Origin: Microbacterium sp. XT11
Lineage (GTDB): Bacteria; Actinomycetota; Actinomycetes; Actinomycetales; Microbacteriaceae
DNA length: 64,000 nucleotides
Direction: 5' to 3'
Assembly: GCF_001513675.1 (NCBI RefSeq)
Contig: NZ_CP013859.1
Location: forward strand, 435,081-499,080
This document shows positions 26,471-34,787 of this stretch, one piece after another. The translations under genes were made by a program, and so were the position numbers. Each line of letters opens with the position of its first letter. Position 1 is the stretch's first letter. The notes beneath the pieces are model-generated. The model made no database searches. It worked only from the letters and a program-made list of their open reading frames with translations, and was not told where the DNA came from.

Positions 26471-27742
26471 ATGATCAGAATTCGGCTCTTCGCCGCCGCA
26501 GGCATCGCCGCCGCGACGGCCATCGCCGTCACCGGATGCTCCACCGCCCCCGCGGGCGGCGACGGCTCGTCCGCCGATGGGCAGGTCACCCTGCGCATGC
26601 TCGTCAACGTCACCCCCAACCTCACCGAGGACTTCTGGAACGAGCTCGTCGAGCCGTTCGAGAAGGCCAACCCCGACATCGACGTCGTGATCCAGAACCC
26701 GGGAGCCGAGGGCGTCGCCGCCGCCGTCCCCCGCCTCCTCGCCGCGGGCGACGCGCCCGACGTGGTGCAGTCGATCGCGCCGACCACCAAGCTCGCCCCC
26801 GAGCTCGTCGACCTGTCGGAGTACGACTGGGCCACCGACGGCCCGCTGGCCGAGCAGTACTCGATCGACGGCAAGTACTACATGGCAGGCATAGGCGTGC
26901 AGCTGCAGAGCCTGTTCTTCTACAACAAGACCGCGTTCCAGGAGGCCGGCATCGACGAGCTCCCGACGACCGTCGACGAGCTCACCGAGGCCCTCGGCAA
27001 GCTGAAGGACGCCGGCTGGACGCCCATCCAGACCGGCGGCGACTGGATGACCAGCCACACGCTGCAGACCCTCGCCCTGCCGACCGTGATCGCCGAGGAC
27101 CCGACGTGGTTCCAGGACATCTCGTCGGGCGAGGTCACGTTCGGCGAGACCTACGGCGACGCCGTCGAGACCTACGCCGACTGGGTGGCCGCGGGCTACA
27201 TCCCCACGGATGCCCTCGGCATCAAGTACCCCGACGCCGAGCAGGCGTTCCTCTCGGGCAAGACCGCCGTCTACGCCATGGGCAGCTGGTTCGCCGGCAC
27301 GCAGGCCAAGGCCGCGGAGTCCGCCGACATCGGCGTGTTCCGGGCGCCGGCGGTCGACGCGAAGGACCAGCCGGCCATGGGCGCCAACATCGCCAGCCCG
27401 TACTCCATCCTCAAGGCCAGCAAGAACCAGGATGCCGCGGCGAAGCTCGTTGAGTTCCTCGTCACCGACAAGGACGCCGTGACTTCGCAGCTCGAGGTCG
27501 ACGGCAACTTCCGCGACGGCTACGAGTACGACATGACACCGCTCGGCGAGGAGCTGCTGCAGATCGTCGCCGACACGCCGGCCGACGCGTACACGCCCAC
27601 CGGCGGCGGCTACGGCGAGCGCACGCTGCCCGACGGATACTCGGGCGAGATCAACACGCAGACGCAGGCCCTGATCGGCGGCACACCGGCCGCCGACGTG
27701 ATCAAGGCCATGGACGACTGGTTCGCCGCGAACGCCGGCTGA
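26471..27742 (+). CDS. Sugar ABC importer solute-binding lipoprotein, family 1
   Basis: 423 residues from ATG 26471, which follows AGGAAAGGATCGAAG; a longer in-frame start at 26429 would overlap the promoter -10. The signal peptide ends in the lipobox AVTGC. The mature part is a MalE-like binding protein (segments VQSIAP, FYNKTAF, GSWFAGT). It would bind a mono- or oligosaccharide outside the membrane for the two permeases downstream. A strong hairpin at 27750-27782 separates it from them, which would give more binding protein than permease. No ATPase gene is in the operon, so a shared MsiK-type ATPase elsewhere is expected. Confidence 0.9.
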   Translation: MIRIRLFAAAGIAAATAIAVTGCSTAPAGGDGSSADGQVTLRMLVNVTPNLTEDFWNELVEPFEKANPDIDVVIQNPGAEGVAAAVPRLLAAGDAPDVVQSIAPTTKLAPELVDLSEYDWATDGPLAEQYSIDGKYYMAGIGVQLQSLFFYNKTAFQEAGIDELPTTVDELTEALGKLKDAGWTPIQTGGDWMTSHTLQTLALPTVIAEDPTWFQDISSGEVTFGETYGDAVETYADWVAAGYIPTDALGIKYPDAEQAFLSGKTAVYAMGSWFAGTQAKAAESADIGVFRAPAVDAKDQPAMGANIASPYSILKASKNQDAAAKLVEFLVTDKDAVTSQLEVDGNFRDGYEYDMTPLGEELLQIVADTPADAYTPTGGGYGERTLPDGYSGEINTQTQALIGGTPAADVIKAMDDWFAANAG

Positions 27743-27749
27743 CCCGTCA

Positions 27750-27782
27750 GCGCGCCCGGGACGGCATCCGTCCCGGGCGCGC
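27750..27782 (+). terminator. Hairpin between binding-protein and permease genes
   Basis: A perfect 14-pair stem (GCGCGCCCGGGACG and its complement) with a five-base loop starts 8 bases after the stop codon. It is likely to act as a partial terminator or as an mRNA-protecting hairpin that sets a high binding-protein to permease ratio. Confidence 0.75.
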
Positions 27783-27814
27783 ATCCCGACTCGGAACGAC
27801 AGGAGCGTCGACGA

Positions 27815-28729
27815 ATGAGCTCGACCATCGCCCCGCGCCGGCGCACCGCGCTGCAGCGCTGGCGGCATCGCCTTCCCGGCATCCTCATGGGCGGACCCGC
27901 CGTGGCGGTCTTCATCGCCATGTTCGTGATCCCCATGATCCTCGCAGCCGTCCTCAGCTTCACCGACTGGAACGGCTACAGCCTCAGCTTCGACTTCATC
28001 GGCTGGGAGAACTACACCAAGGCCTTCCGCAGCCCCCGTTCGGTGCAGGCCGCGGTGTTCACCGGTGTCATCGCCGTCGTCGGCACGATCCTCTGCAACG
28101 CCGTGGGGCTCGCGATCGCGGCTCTGATCTCGGGCCAGGGGCGCGCCAACACGATCCTGCGCACGATCTTCTTCTACCCCTATGTGATCAGCGCGCTCAT
28201 CATCGGGTTCATCTGGTCGGCGATGCTGTCGCCGAACGGCGCGGTGAACGGCGTGCTCACCACGATCGGCCTGCCCGCTCTGCCGTTCCTCACCGAGCCC
28301 GGCTTCGCGAAGGCCAGCGTGATCTTCACGATCGTGTGGTCGCACTTCGGCTTCAACATGATCCTGTTCCTCGCCGGCATCAAGTCGGTCCCCGCGGAGT
28401 ACTACGAGGCGGCGACCGTCGACGGCGCCTCGCGGTGGCAGCAGTTCCGTTCGATCACGCTGCCGCTGATCGCCCCCGTCTTCACGGTCAACCTCGTCCT
28501 CACGCTGGTCGGGCTGCTCAAGGCGTACGACGTGGTGCTGTCGCTCACCGACGGCGGCCCGGCAGGCTCCACGCAGACCATCGTCTACCAGATCCTCAAG
28601 GACTCGTTCGCGAACTCCTCGCTGGGCTTCGGCGCGGCGCAGTCGATCGTGCTCCTCCTCGTCACGGCCGTGATCGGACTCGCCGTGACCGTCGTGCGCC
28701 GCCGCGCCGAGCAGAAGGCGACAGAGTGA
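27815..28729 (+). CDS. Sugar ABC importer permease, MalF type
   Basis: 304 residues with six membrane helices after a basic N-terminus. The coupling segment AATVDGASRWQQFRSITLP is the standard EAA motif of CUT1 permeases. An ACAGGAGCG ribosome site precedes the ATG. It overlaps the next permease by one base and forms the channel with it. Confidence 0.9.
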   Translation: MSSTIAPRRRTALQRWRHRLPGILMGGPAVAVFIAMFVIPMILAAVLSFTDWNGYSLSFDFIGWENYTKAFRSPRSVQAAVFTGVIAVVGTILCNAVGLAIAALISGQGRANTILRTIFFYPYVISALIIGFIWSAMLSPNGAVNGVLTTIGLPALPFLTEPGFAKASVIFTIVWSHFGFNMILFLAGIKSVPAEYYEAATVDGASRWQQFRSITLPLIAPVFTVNLVLTLVGLLKAYDVVLSLTDGGPAGSTQTIVYQILKDSFANSSLGFGAAQSIVLLLVTAVIGLAVTVVRRRAEQKATE

Positions 28730-29583
28730 TGAAGCAGACCCGCAACCGCCCCGCTCTGGTCGTCAGCATCGTCCGGTGGATCGTGCTCGGCGTCGTCGCC
28801 GTCACGATGCTCATCCCGATGTACACGATGCTCATCAACGCGTTCAAGCCGCAGGCCGAGATCATCGAGAACCCGCTGCTCATCACGCCCCAGAGCTTCA
28901 CGCTCGACTACCTGTGGGCCGCCATCACGAGCAGCAAGTTCAACGTGATCGCCGCGTACGGCATCACGCTGCTGTTCGTGGTGCTGGTGAACGTGTGCTG
29001 CATCGCCCTGGCGGCTCCCGTCGCCTACGTGATCGCCCGCGGGCGCTCGAAGTGGCACCTCGGACTGCTGCTGCTGTTCGTGTCGGGGCTGTTCATCCCC
29101 GGCCAGGTCACGCTCATCCCTGTCGTGTTCGTGCTGAGGATGCTCGGGCTCATCAACACCATCCCCGGGTTCATCCTCTTCGAGACGGCGGCGACGCTGC
29201 CCGTGACGATCTTCCTCTTCACCGCCTATCTGCGCAGCGTCCCGCGCGACATCGACGAGGCGGCGGCGCTCGACGGCGCAGGCCCGATCCGGGCGTTCTG
29301 GTCGTGCATCTTCCCGATCATGAGGCCGGTCGTGGCGACGATCGTGGTGCTGAACTCGATCGGCGTGTGGAACGACTTCGTGAGCCCGCAGATCATCCTC
29401 GGCCCCAGCTCCGGGATCTACACGGTGACGACGGGCGTCTACGCCGCGGTCGGCCAGTTCTCCACCGATTACACGCAGGTCTTCCCGACGCTGCTCCTGG
29501 CCGTGCTGCCAGCGATGGTGTTCTTCATCGTCATGCAGCGGCACATCATCGGCGGGCTCGTCGCCGGTGCGACGAAGGGCTGA
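28729..29583 (+). CDS. Sugar ABC importer permease, MalG type
   Basis: 284 residues starting at an ATG that overlaps the previous stop codon (TGATG). Six membrane helices are visible and the EAA loop reads EAAALDGAGPIRAFWSCIFP. It is the second channel subunit of the first CUT1 importer. The C-terminus MQRHIIGGLVAGATKG is typical of MalG homologues. Confidence 0.9.
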   Translation: MKQTRNRPALVVSIVRWIVLGVVAVTMLIPMYTMLINAFKPQAEIIENPLLITPQSFTLDYLWAAITSSKFNVIAAYGITLLFVVLVNVCCIALAAPVAYVIARGRSKWHLGLLLLFVSGLFIPGQVTLIPVVFVLRMLGLINTIPGFILFETAATLPVTIFLFTAYLRSVPRDIDEAAALDGAGPIRAFWSCIFPIMRPVVATIVVLNSIGVWNDFVSPQIILGPSSGIYTVTTGVYAAVGQFSTDYTQVFPTLLLAVLPAMVFFIVMQRHIIGGLVAGATKG

Positions 29584-29584
29584 C

Positions 29585-31495
29585 ATGACCGACCACACGT
29601 TCACCTCGCCGCTGCGCACGATACCGGCGTGGGCGGTGCTGCAGCGCCGGCTGTTCGGCGAGATCGAGGAGGCGCGGCGCGTCTTCCGCGACCGGTACAC
29701 GCTGCCGGACGGGCGCCTGCGCGGCGTGGCCGAGTTCGTCGACCGCGACGGGGTCGACGACCTCTACGAGCCGTTCTTCAACTGGCCGGCCTTCTACCTG
29801 CTCGGCGGGCCGGACGAGGTCCTCGACGACGCCAAGCGGCACTGGGAGGGAGTGACCGCCCAGCTGTCGGATGCCGGAATGCTCACCGACGAGTACGACA
29901 ACGGATACGACTGGTTCCACCAGGGCGAGTCGCTGCTGTTCCTCGCGGGCATCTGCGCCGCCGACCCGGCCGACACCGCGTTCGCCGAGCGGGCCGCCCG
30001 GTTCTCCGCCCTGTTCACCGACCCGGCCCGCGGCAACTACGACCCCGAGCACAACATCATCCGCGCGCCGCACAACGGGGCTCTCGGTGCGCGCCGCGGG
30101 CTCGACGACACGGTCGTGCCGTACTCGGCCGACCGGGCCGAGATGCGGCCCTACGGCCTGCCGGTGCAGGGTCTCGACGGCATCCGCACCTGGGACGATC
30201 TCGCCCTGCCGGAGAACGCGCTGCGCATGGCGGAGGAGATGCACCGCCGCGCCGACGGCGACGTGGCCGTGAACCTCGCCGCCACCTCGCTGGCCGCGAA
30301 CCGCTGGCTGTACGACGGCGACGAGACGGCGGCCGCATGGGTGCGCCGGTACGTCGACGGCTGGATCGCCAGGGCGGACGGCGGGATGCTGCCCGACAGC
30401 GTCGGACCCGACGGCGTGACGGGGTCGTTGCAGGAAGGCCGCTGGTGGGGCGGGCACTACGGATGGGCGTGGCCGCACGGCCTGCACTCCGTGGGCATGA
30501 GCGCGCTCATCGGCGCCCTCAACCACGCGCTCGTCACGCGCGACGACAGCGCGCTCGACCTCGTCCGCACCATGCTCGACACCGTCATGGCCCAGGGCCG
30601 AGCCGGGACGGTCGTCGGATCGGACTACAGCCTGCGAGGCGGCTGGATGGCGCGGCTGGGCGCTGCGGCATCCGAGGAGGCCACGCTCGTGCCGTACCGC
30701 TTCGGCGTCGACGGCTGGTTCGACTTCGGACCCCTGCAGCTCGACCTCCCGCTGTGGCTGTGGTGGTGGTCCCGATCGGACGCCGACCGCGACCGGCTGG
30801 AGCGCGCGATCGCCGGGCTCCCGGCCGACGCCGACCTCGTCGCCCCGTTCCGCGACAAGGAGGAGGCAGGGCACGAGGCCGGCTGGTACCGGTTCCTCAG
30901 CGGCGCGCTGCCCGACTACCCGGTGCGGGCCCTGGAGATGGCGCTCGGGCAAGTCGCCAGGCGCACGGCCATGATGCTCGCCGACGATCGCGATCCGGAT
31001 GCCGCGCACCTGCACTTCTGGCAGCGGGTCAACCCGGTCGTGACCGAGGTGCTCACGCAGCTCGTCGCCGGGGCGCCGCAGGTGCTCTACAACGGCGGGC
31101 TCGGGTTCACGGCCCTGCGGTACGAGGACGTCGAGCGGTCGCGACCGGGCCTCCCGCCCGACGTGGCGGCGCTCGTGCACCGCCTCGACGACACGGGCGT
31201 CGGCGTACAGCTCGTCAACACCTCGGTCGTGCACACGCGCACCGTGCGGCTGCGCGGAGGGCGCTTCGGTCTCGACCGCATCATCCGCGCCACCGCGACG
31301 TTCGAGGAGCCGGGCGCCTACCCCGGGCCGTCAGGCACGTACGCCGCGCCCGTAGGTCCGCCCCGCACCCTCATGTGGGAGTGCGACGACGACCTCGTCG
31401 TCACTCTGCCTCCGGCGCACGGCGCCGACCTCGACCTGACCATCGCGCGCGCGACCGGTTCGCCGCGCCACCTCACCCCTGGAGGAGCCGCATGA
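29585..31495 (+). CDS. Uncharacterised protein, probable alpha/alpha-barrel carbohydrate enzyme
   Basis: I cannot place this 636-residue protein in a named family. It lacks a signal peptide. Aromatic-rich helical segments (NWPAFYLLGG, GYDWFHQGESLLFLAG, WWGGHYGWAWPHGLHS, LPLWLWWWSRSD) recur along the first 450 residues, as in (alpha/alpha)6-barrel glycosidases and polysaccharide lyases, and the last 150 residues look beta-rich. It starts one base after the permease stop and overlaps the RraA-like gene by 4 bases, so it is tightly bound to sugar import and breakdown. A cytoplasmic hydrolase or lyase on the imported oligosaccharide is the best guess from fold and context. Confidence 0.5.
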   Translation: MTDHTFTSPLRTIPAWAVLQRRLFGEIEEARRVFRDRYTLPDGRLRGVAEFVDRDGVDDLYEPFFNWPAFYLLGGPDEVLDDAKRHWEGVTAQLSDAGMLTDEYDNGYDWFHQGESLLFLAGICAADPADTAFAERAARFSALFTDPARGNYDPEHNIIRAPHNGALGARRGLDDTVVPYSADRAEMRPYGLPVQGLDGIRTWDDLALPENALRMAEEMHRRADGDVAVNLAATSLAANRWLYDGDETAAAWVRRYVDGWIARADGGMLPDSVGPDGVTGSLQEGRWWGGHYGWAWPHGLHSVGMSALIGALNHALVTRDDSALDLVRTMLDTVMAQGRAGTVVGSDYSLRGGWMARLGAAASEEATLVPYRFGVDGWFDFGPLQLDLPLWLWWWSRSDADRDRLERAIAGLPADADLVAPFRDKEEAGHEAGWYRFLSGALPDYPVRALEMALGQVARRTAMMLADDRDPDAAHLHFWQRVNPVVTEVLTQLVAGAPQVLYNGGLGFTALRYEDVERSRPGLPPDVAALVHRLDDTGVGVQLVNTSVVHTRTVRLRGGRFGLDRIIRATATFEEPGAYPGPSGTYAAPVGPPRTLMWECDDDLVVTLPPAHGADLDLTIARATGSPRHLTPGGAA

Positions 31496-32274
31496 GCGAC
31501 ACCCTGATCCGTCCCGACTTCGCGCTGCCCGTTCGCGGCGCCGCCTACGAGCGCCCGTCGTCGGAGGTCGTCGGAGCGTTCGATGCGATCTCCGCCGCCA
31601 CCGCGTGCGCCAAGCTGCACGAGCTCGGCATCCGCCGCAGCTACATCGACGGACCTGAGCCCCTGTCGCCCGGCCAGCGCGTGGTGGGCTCGGCCCTGAC
31701 CCTGCAGTTCATGCCGCAGCGCGAGGACATGGCGTCGGGCGCCGGCCAGGAGTACGCCGAGCGCCACACGGCGCTGTGGCACGTGCTCGAGGCCGTGCAG
31801 CCGGGAGACGTGCTGGTCATCCAGGCGTACGGCAGCCGCTTCTCGGGGTGCATCGGCGACATCCTCGCGCGGTACTTCGCCCGCAAGGGCGGGGCAGGCA
31901 TCGTGGTCGACGGCCGCATCCGCGACGCCGGGCGCATCCGCGAGCTGGGCATCCCCGTGTGGTCGACGGGCACCACGCCGCACTACGCGTCGCAGTCCGA
32001 GCTCGTGCCGTGGGCGTACGACGTCCCTGTCGCGGTCGGCGGGGCGCTGTGCATGCCGGGCGACCTCGTGGTGGCCGACGACGACGGTCCCGTCGTCGTG
32101 CCGCAGGCCATGGCTCCGCGCGTCGTGGAGTCGGCGCGCGATCATGAGGAGTGGGAGGTCTTCAGCCGCCTCCGTCTCGACGGCGGGGCCCGGCTGAGCG
32201 ACTACTACCCGCTGACCCCCGACAGCCGCGAGGAGTACGAGGCATGGCGTTCCGCGCAGAGCTCCGTCCGCTGA
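31492..32274 (+). CDS. RraA-like protein, possible 4-hydroxy-4-methyl-2-oxoglutarate-type aldolase
   Basis: 260 residues with the RraA/HMG-aldolase fold. The conserved Gly-rich and Asp-containing stretch GGAGIVVDGRIRDAGRIRELGIPVW carries the R and D residues (VDGRIRD) that bind divalent metal and pyruvate in aldolase members, and PGDLVVADDDGPVVVP is the usual closing motif. In catabolic operons such proteins often cleave or decarboxylate keto acids. The ATG overlaps the previous stop (ATGA). Which keto acid is used is unknown. Confidence 0.82.
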   Translation: MSDTLIRPDFALPVRGAAYERPSSEVVGAFDAISAATACAKLHELGIRRSYIDGPEPLSPGQRVVGSALTLQFMPQREDMASGAGQEYAERHTALWHVLEAVQPGDVLVIQAYGSRFSGCIGDILARYFARKGGAGIVVDGRIRDAGRIRELGIPVWSTGTTPHYASQSELVPWAYDVPVAVGGALCMPGDLVVADDDGPVVVPQAMAPRVVESARDHEEWEVFSRLRLDGGARLSDYYPLTPDSREEYEAWRSAQSSVR

Positions 32275-33197
32275 ACGGCGCCGTCGCCGCGCGCGACGAC
32301 GCAGGGCTCGGCTGCGCGCCCATCGGCAACCTCTTCTCCCCGGTGACGGATGCCGACGCCGTGGCGACCGTCGAGGCGGCGCTCGCCCGCGGCGTGCGGT
32401 TCTTCGACACCGCGCCCCTCTACGGCTCCGGCGAGAGCGAGCGCAAGCTCGGGATGGCGCTGCGCGGCGTCCCCCGCGACGACTACGTGATCGCGACCAA
32501 GGTCGGTCGCCTGCTCCTCGACGAAGACGGCGCGCCCGTGCGCGGCGCGGCCGGCGGGCACTCCTCCGTGGCCGACCTCAGCCGCGACGGCGTGTTTCGG
32601 AGCCTCGAGGGGAGCCTCGCGCGCCTCGGCGTCGACCGCGTCGACGTGCTGCATCTGCACGATCCGCTCGATGTCGACGCCGCGCTCGCCGGCGCGATGC
32701 CCGCGCTCGTCGAGCTGCGCGAGCAGGGCGTCGTCCGGGCGATCAGCGTGGGGCTCGGCCGGCTCGATCCGCTCGAGCGCCTCACGGCCGTCGCTCCGCT
32801 CGACGTGGTCATGGAGGCAGGGCGCCTCACCCTGCTGGATCGCACGGCGGCGGACCGGCTCCTCCCCCTCGCGGCCTCGCGCGGGATCGGCGTCATCGCC
32901 GCGGGGGTGTTCAACTCCGGCATCCTCGTCGACCCCGAGGCGTCGCCGTTCTACGAGTACAAGCCCGCGCCCGACGACATCCGCGCCGCCGCGCTTCGCC
33001 TGCGCGACCTGTGCGCGGCGCACGGGGTGCGGCTGGCGGATGCCGCCGTGCAGTTCCCGCTGCGCGCCGGGGCGGATGCCGTCGTCGTGGGCGCTCGCAC
33101 CCCCGCCGAGGTCGACGCGTTCGTCGACGGCCTCGACGCCGAGCTGCCTGCCGGGCTCTGGGAGGCGCTCCACGACACGCGCCAGGAGACGCCCTGA
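32244..33197 (+). CDS. Aldo-keto reductase, L-fucose-dehydrogenase-like
   Basis: 317 residues with the AKR tetrad D55, Y60 (FDTAPLYGSGESE), K86 (IATKVG) and His in VLHLHDP. The sequence is a paralogue of the protein at 50998-51969 and of D-threo-aldose/L-fucose 1-dehydrogenases, which oxidise the free aldose to the lactone. ATG 32244 has a GAGG-type ribosome site and gives a 31-base overlap with the RraA-like gene. Followed directly by a lactonase, it would form an oxidise-then-open-lactone pair for the sugar carried by this importer. Confidence 0.83.
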   Translation: MAFRAELRPLNGAVAARDDAGLGCAPIGNLFSPVTDADAVATVEAALARGVRFFDTAPLYGSGESERKLGMALRGVPRDDYVIATKVGRLLLDEDGAPVRGAAGGHSSVADLSRDGVFRSLEGSLARLGVDRVDVLHLHDPLDVDAALAGAMPALVELREQGVVRAISVGLGRLDPLERLTAVAPLDVVMEAGRLTLLDRTAADRLLPLAASRGIGVIAAGVFNSGILVDPEASPFYEYKPAPDDIRAAALRLRDLCAAHGVRLADAAVQFPLRAGADAVVVGARTPAEVDAFVDGLDAELPAGLWEALHDTRQETP

Positions 33198-33982
33198 CCG
33201 GCCGGATCGTCGACGCCCACGTGCACGTGTGGGACGTCGACGCCATGCCGCTCCCCTGGTTCCGCGACGACCTCGGCCTTCCACGCCGCGCCTCCGCCGC
33301 CGATCTCGGGGCGGCGCTCGACGCGGCGGGGGTCGATGCGGCGATCGCCGTGCAGGCCGCCGACTCCGACGTGGAAGCGGCATGGCTCGTGTCGCTCGCC
33401 GAGACCGACGCGCACGTGCGGCGCGCGGTGCTGCAGTTCCGGCCCGGCGAGACGGTGGCTCCTCCTTCCCCCGCAGTCGCCGGCATCCGCGCGGCCGTTC
33501 CGCAGTTCGCGGCCGATCTCTCCGACGTGTCTGGGCTCGACCGGCTCGCCGACGACCTGGGCGCCATCGGGCTCGTGCTCGAGCTGCTCCTCCGGCCGGA
33601 GCAGCTGCCCGCCGCGGGAGCGTTGTCGCGCCGGCATCCGTCGACGTCCATCGTCGTGTGCCATCTCGGGCTCGGCGCGGGAGCCCCGGATGCGTCGTGG
33701 CACGCCGCGCTCGCCGAGGCGGCCGCCGCGCCGGGGCTGCACGCCAAGGTGTCCGGGCTCTCCCTGCTGTCACGCGGCCCCGAGGAGTCCCGGAGCGTGC
33801 TGGGGCACGCCCTCTCGGCATTCGGCGCGGATCGGCTCCTGTTCGGCAGCGACTGGCCGATGTCGGTGCGCACGGCGACGTACGCCGATGTGCTCTCCGC
33901 GACGCGCGCCGCGCTCCCCCGCCCGCTCGACGCTCACGCGTTCTGGGCCGGCACCGCCTCGCGCCTGTACGGCCTCGACTGA
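33194..33982 (+). CDS. Amidohydrolase-2 family lactonase, probable CTG start
   Basis: The protein matches sugar lactonases of the amidohydrolase-2 family (L-fucono-/L-rhamnono-1,5-lactonase type): HVH at residues 9-11, a HLGLG strand, LHAKVSGLS, and GSDWP near residue 215. No ATG, GTG or TTG stands near the required start. CTG 33194 overlaps the previous stop as CTGA, exactly like the ATGA couplings around it, and has AGGAGA four bases upstream, so I take it as the start (262 residues). It would hydrolyse the lactone made by the aldo-keto reductase. Confidence 0.75.
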   Translation: MTGRIVDAHVHVWDVDAMPLPWFRDDLGLPRRASAADLGAALDAAGVDAAIAVQAADSDVEAAWLVSLAETDAHVRRAVLQFRPGETVAPPSPAVAGIRAAVPQFAADLSDVSGLDRLADDLGAIGLVLELLLRPEQLPAAGALSRRHPSTSIVVCHLGLGAGAPDASWHAALAEAAAAPGLHAKVSGLSLLSRGPEESRSVLGHALSAFGADRLLFGSDWPMSVRTATYADVLSATRAALPRPLDAHAFWAGTASRLYGLD

Positions 33983-34029
33983 TCCGGCTCGCCCGCGGGG
34001 AGGCGCCGCCGTCCGCCGCCGCCCGCTCC

Positions 34030-34075
34030 CCCCGGAGCAGCCGCCGCCGGTACCCCGGAGCATGCGCCGCCGGTT
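34030..34075. repeat. 23-base imperfect tandem repeat between convergent genes
   Basis: Two units beginning CCCCGGAGCA and ending CGCCGCCGGT lie back to back (34030-34052, 34053-34075) in the 119-base gap between the lactonase and the GntR gene. The rest of the gap is GC-rich low-complexity sequence; I see no gene in it. Confidence 0.7.
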
Positions 34076-34101
34076 GCCCGGCCAGGTCGCCCCAGCCGCC
34101 C

Positions 34102-34752
34102 TCAGTCGAGCAGAGTGCCCGCCGCGTGGCTGCGGAACAGGTCCGACGCGGCCTCGGGGTCGCCCTGCTCCAGCACGTCGAGCAGACCGCGGTGCCAGTC
34201 GGCGACCTCGTGCCAGTCACCCGTGAAGGTGGGGTCTCCGAGCACGTGCATCGAGCGAAGGCTCGGCTCCAGCAGGTCCCACATCTTCGGCAGGTACGCG
34301 TTGCCGCTCGCTTCGATCACGGCGCGGTGGAACGCGAAGTCGAGCTCACGGAACCGCGCCAGATCCGACGCTTCCGCGGCATCGTGCATCTGGTCGATCA
34401 TGGCCGAGAGCGCGTCGCGCCGCTCGGGTGTCAGCGCACCGGAGGCGAGCCGGCCCGCCAGCCCCTCCAGCTCGACGCGCGCGACCTTGGCGTGCTCGGC
34501 CTCTTCGGCGGAGTAGCTGGCGACGAAGTTGCCCTGGTGCCGCACGTGCGAGACCAGGCCCTCGTGCGCGAGCCGCTTGAGGGCGTCGCGCACGGGGGCC
34601 TGGCTCACCTGAAGCTGGCGTGCGAGCTGCGACTCCACCAGCTGCTCGCCGGGGGCGAGCGTGGAGTCCTTGATCATCGCCTTGATCATCTCGTAGATCT
34701 GGTCCGACAGCAGTCCTCGCTGCAGACCGGCCGTGGCCAGAGCATCCGTCAT
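34102..34752 (-). CDS. GntR-family regulator with FCD domain
   Basis: 216 residues. The winged helix occupies about residues 15-80 (LARQLQVSQAPVRDALKRLAHEGLV), followed by an all-helical FCD effector domain with metal-ligand-type residues in FRELDFAFHRAVIEASGN. A TAGAAT -10 ends only six bases before the ATG, so the mRNA is probably leaderless. The operator ATTATCGACTA lies in its own promoter, pointing to autoregulation, and the same site precedes the CUT1 importer operon and the beta-helix gene. The effector is probably a sugar acid from this pathway. Confidence 0.88.
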   Translation of the reverse strand: MTDALATAGLQRGLLSDQIYEMIKAMIKDSTLAPGEQLVESQLARQLQVSQAPVRDALKRLAHEGLVSHVRHQGNFVASYSAEEAEHAKVARVELEGLAGRLASGALTPERRDALSAMIDQMHDAAEASDLARFRELDFAFHRAVIEASGNAYLPKMWDLLEPSLRSMHVLGDPTFTGDWHEVADWHRGLLDVLEQGDPEAASDLFRSHAAGTLLD

Positions 34753-34758
34753 GATCTC

Positions 34759-34787
34759 ATTCTACTTCCATTATCGACTATCGCTAA
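34759..34787 (-). promoter_or_regulatory. GntR gene promoter with spacer operator
   Basis: On the minus strand TAGAAT (34759-34764) is a good -10; TTAGCG (34782-34787) is a weak -35 at 17 bases. ATTATCGACTA (34770-34780) sits between them. The expected transcription start falls at the A of the ATG, giving a leaderless message. Confidence 0.62.

Noticed and set aside
34102..34220. Continuation of plus-strand coding beyond the lactonase into the GntR gene
   Set aside because: The lactonase has a natural stop at 33982 and its family length; the sequence beyond is repeat-rich and antisense to GntR.
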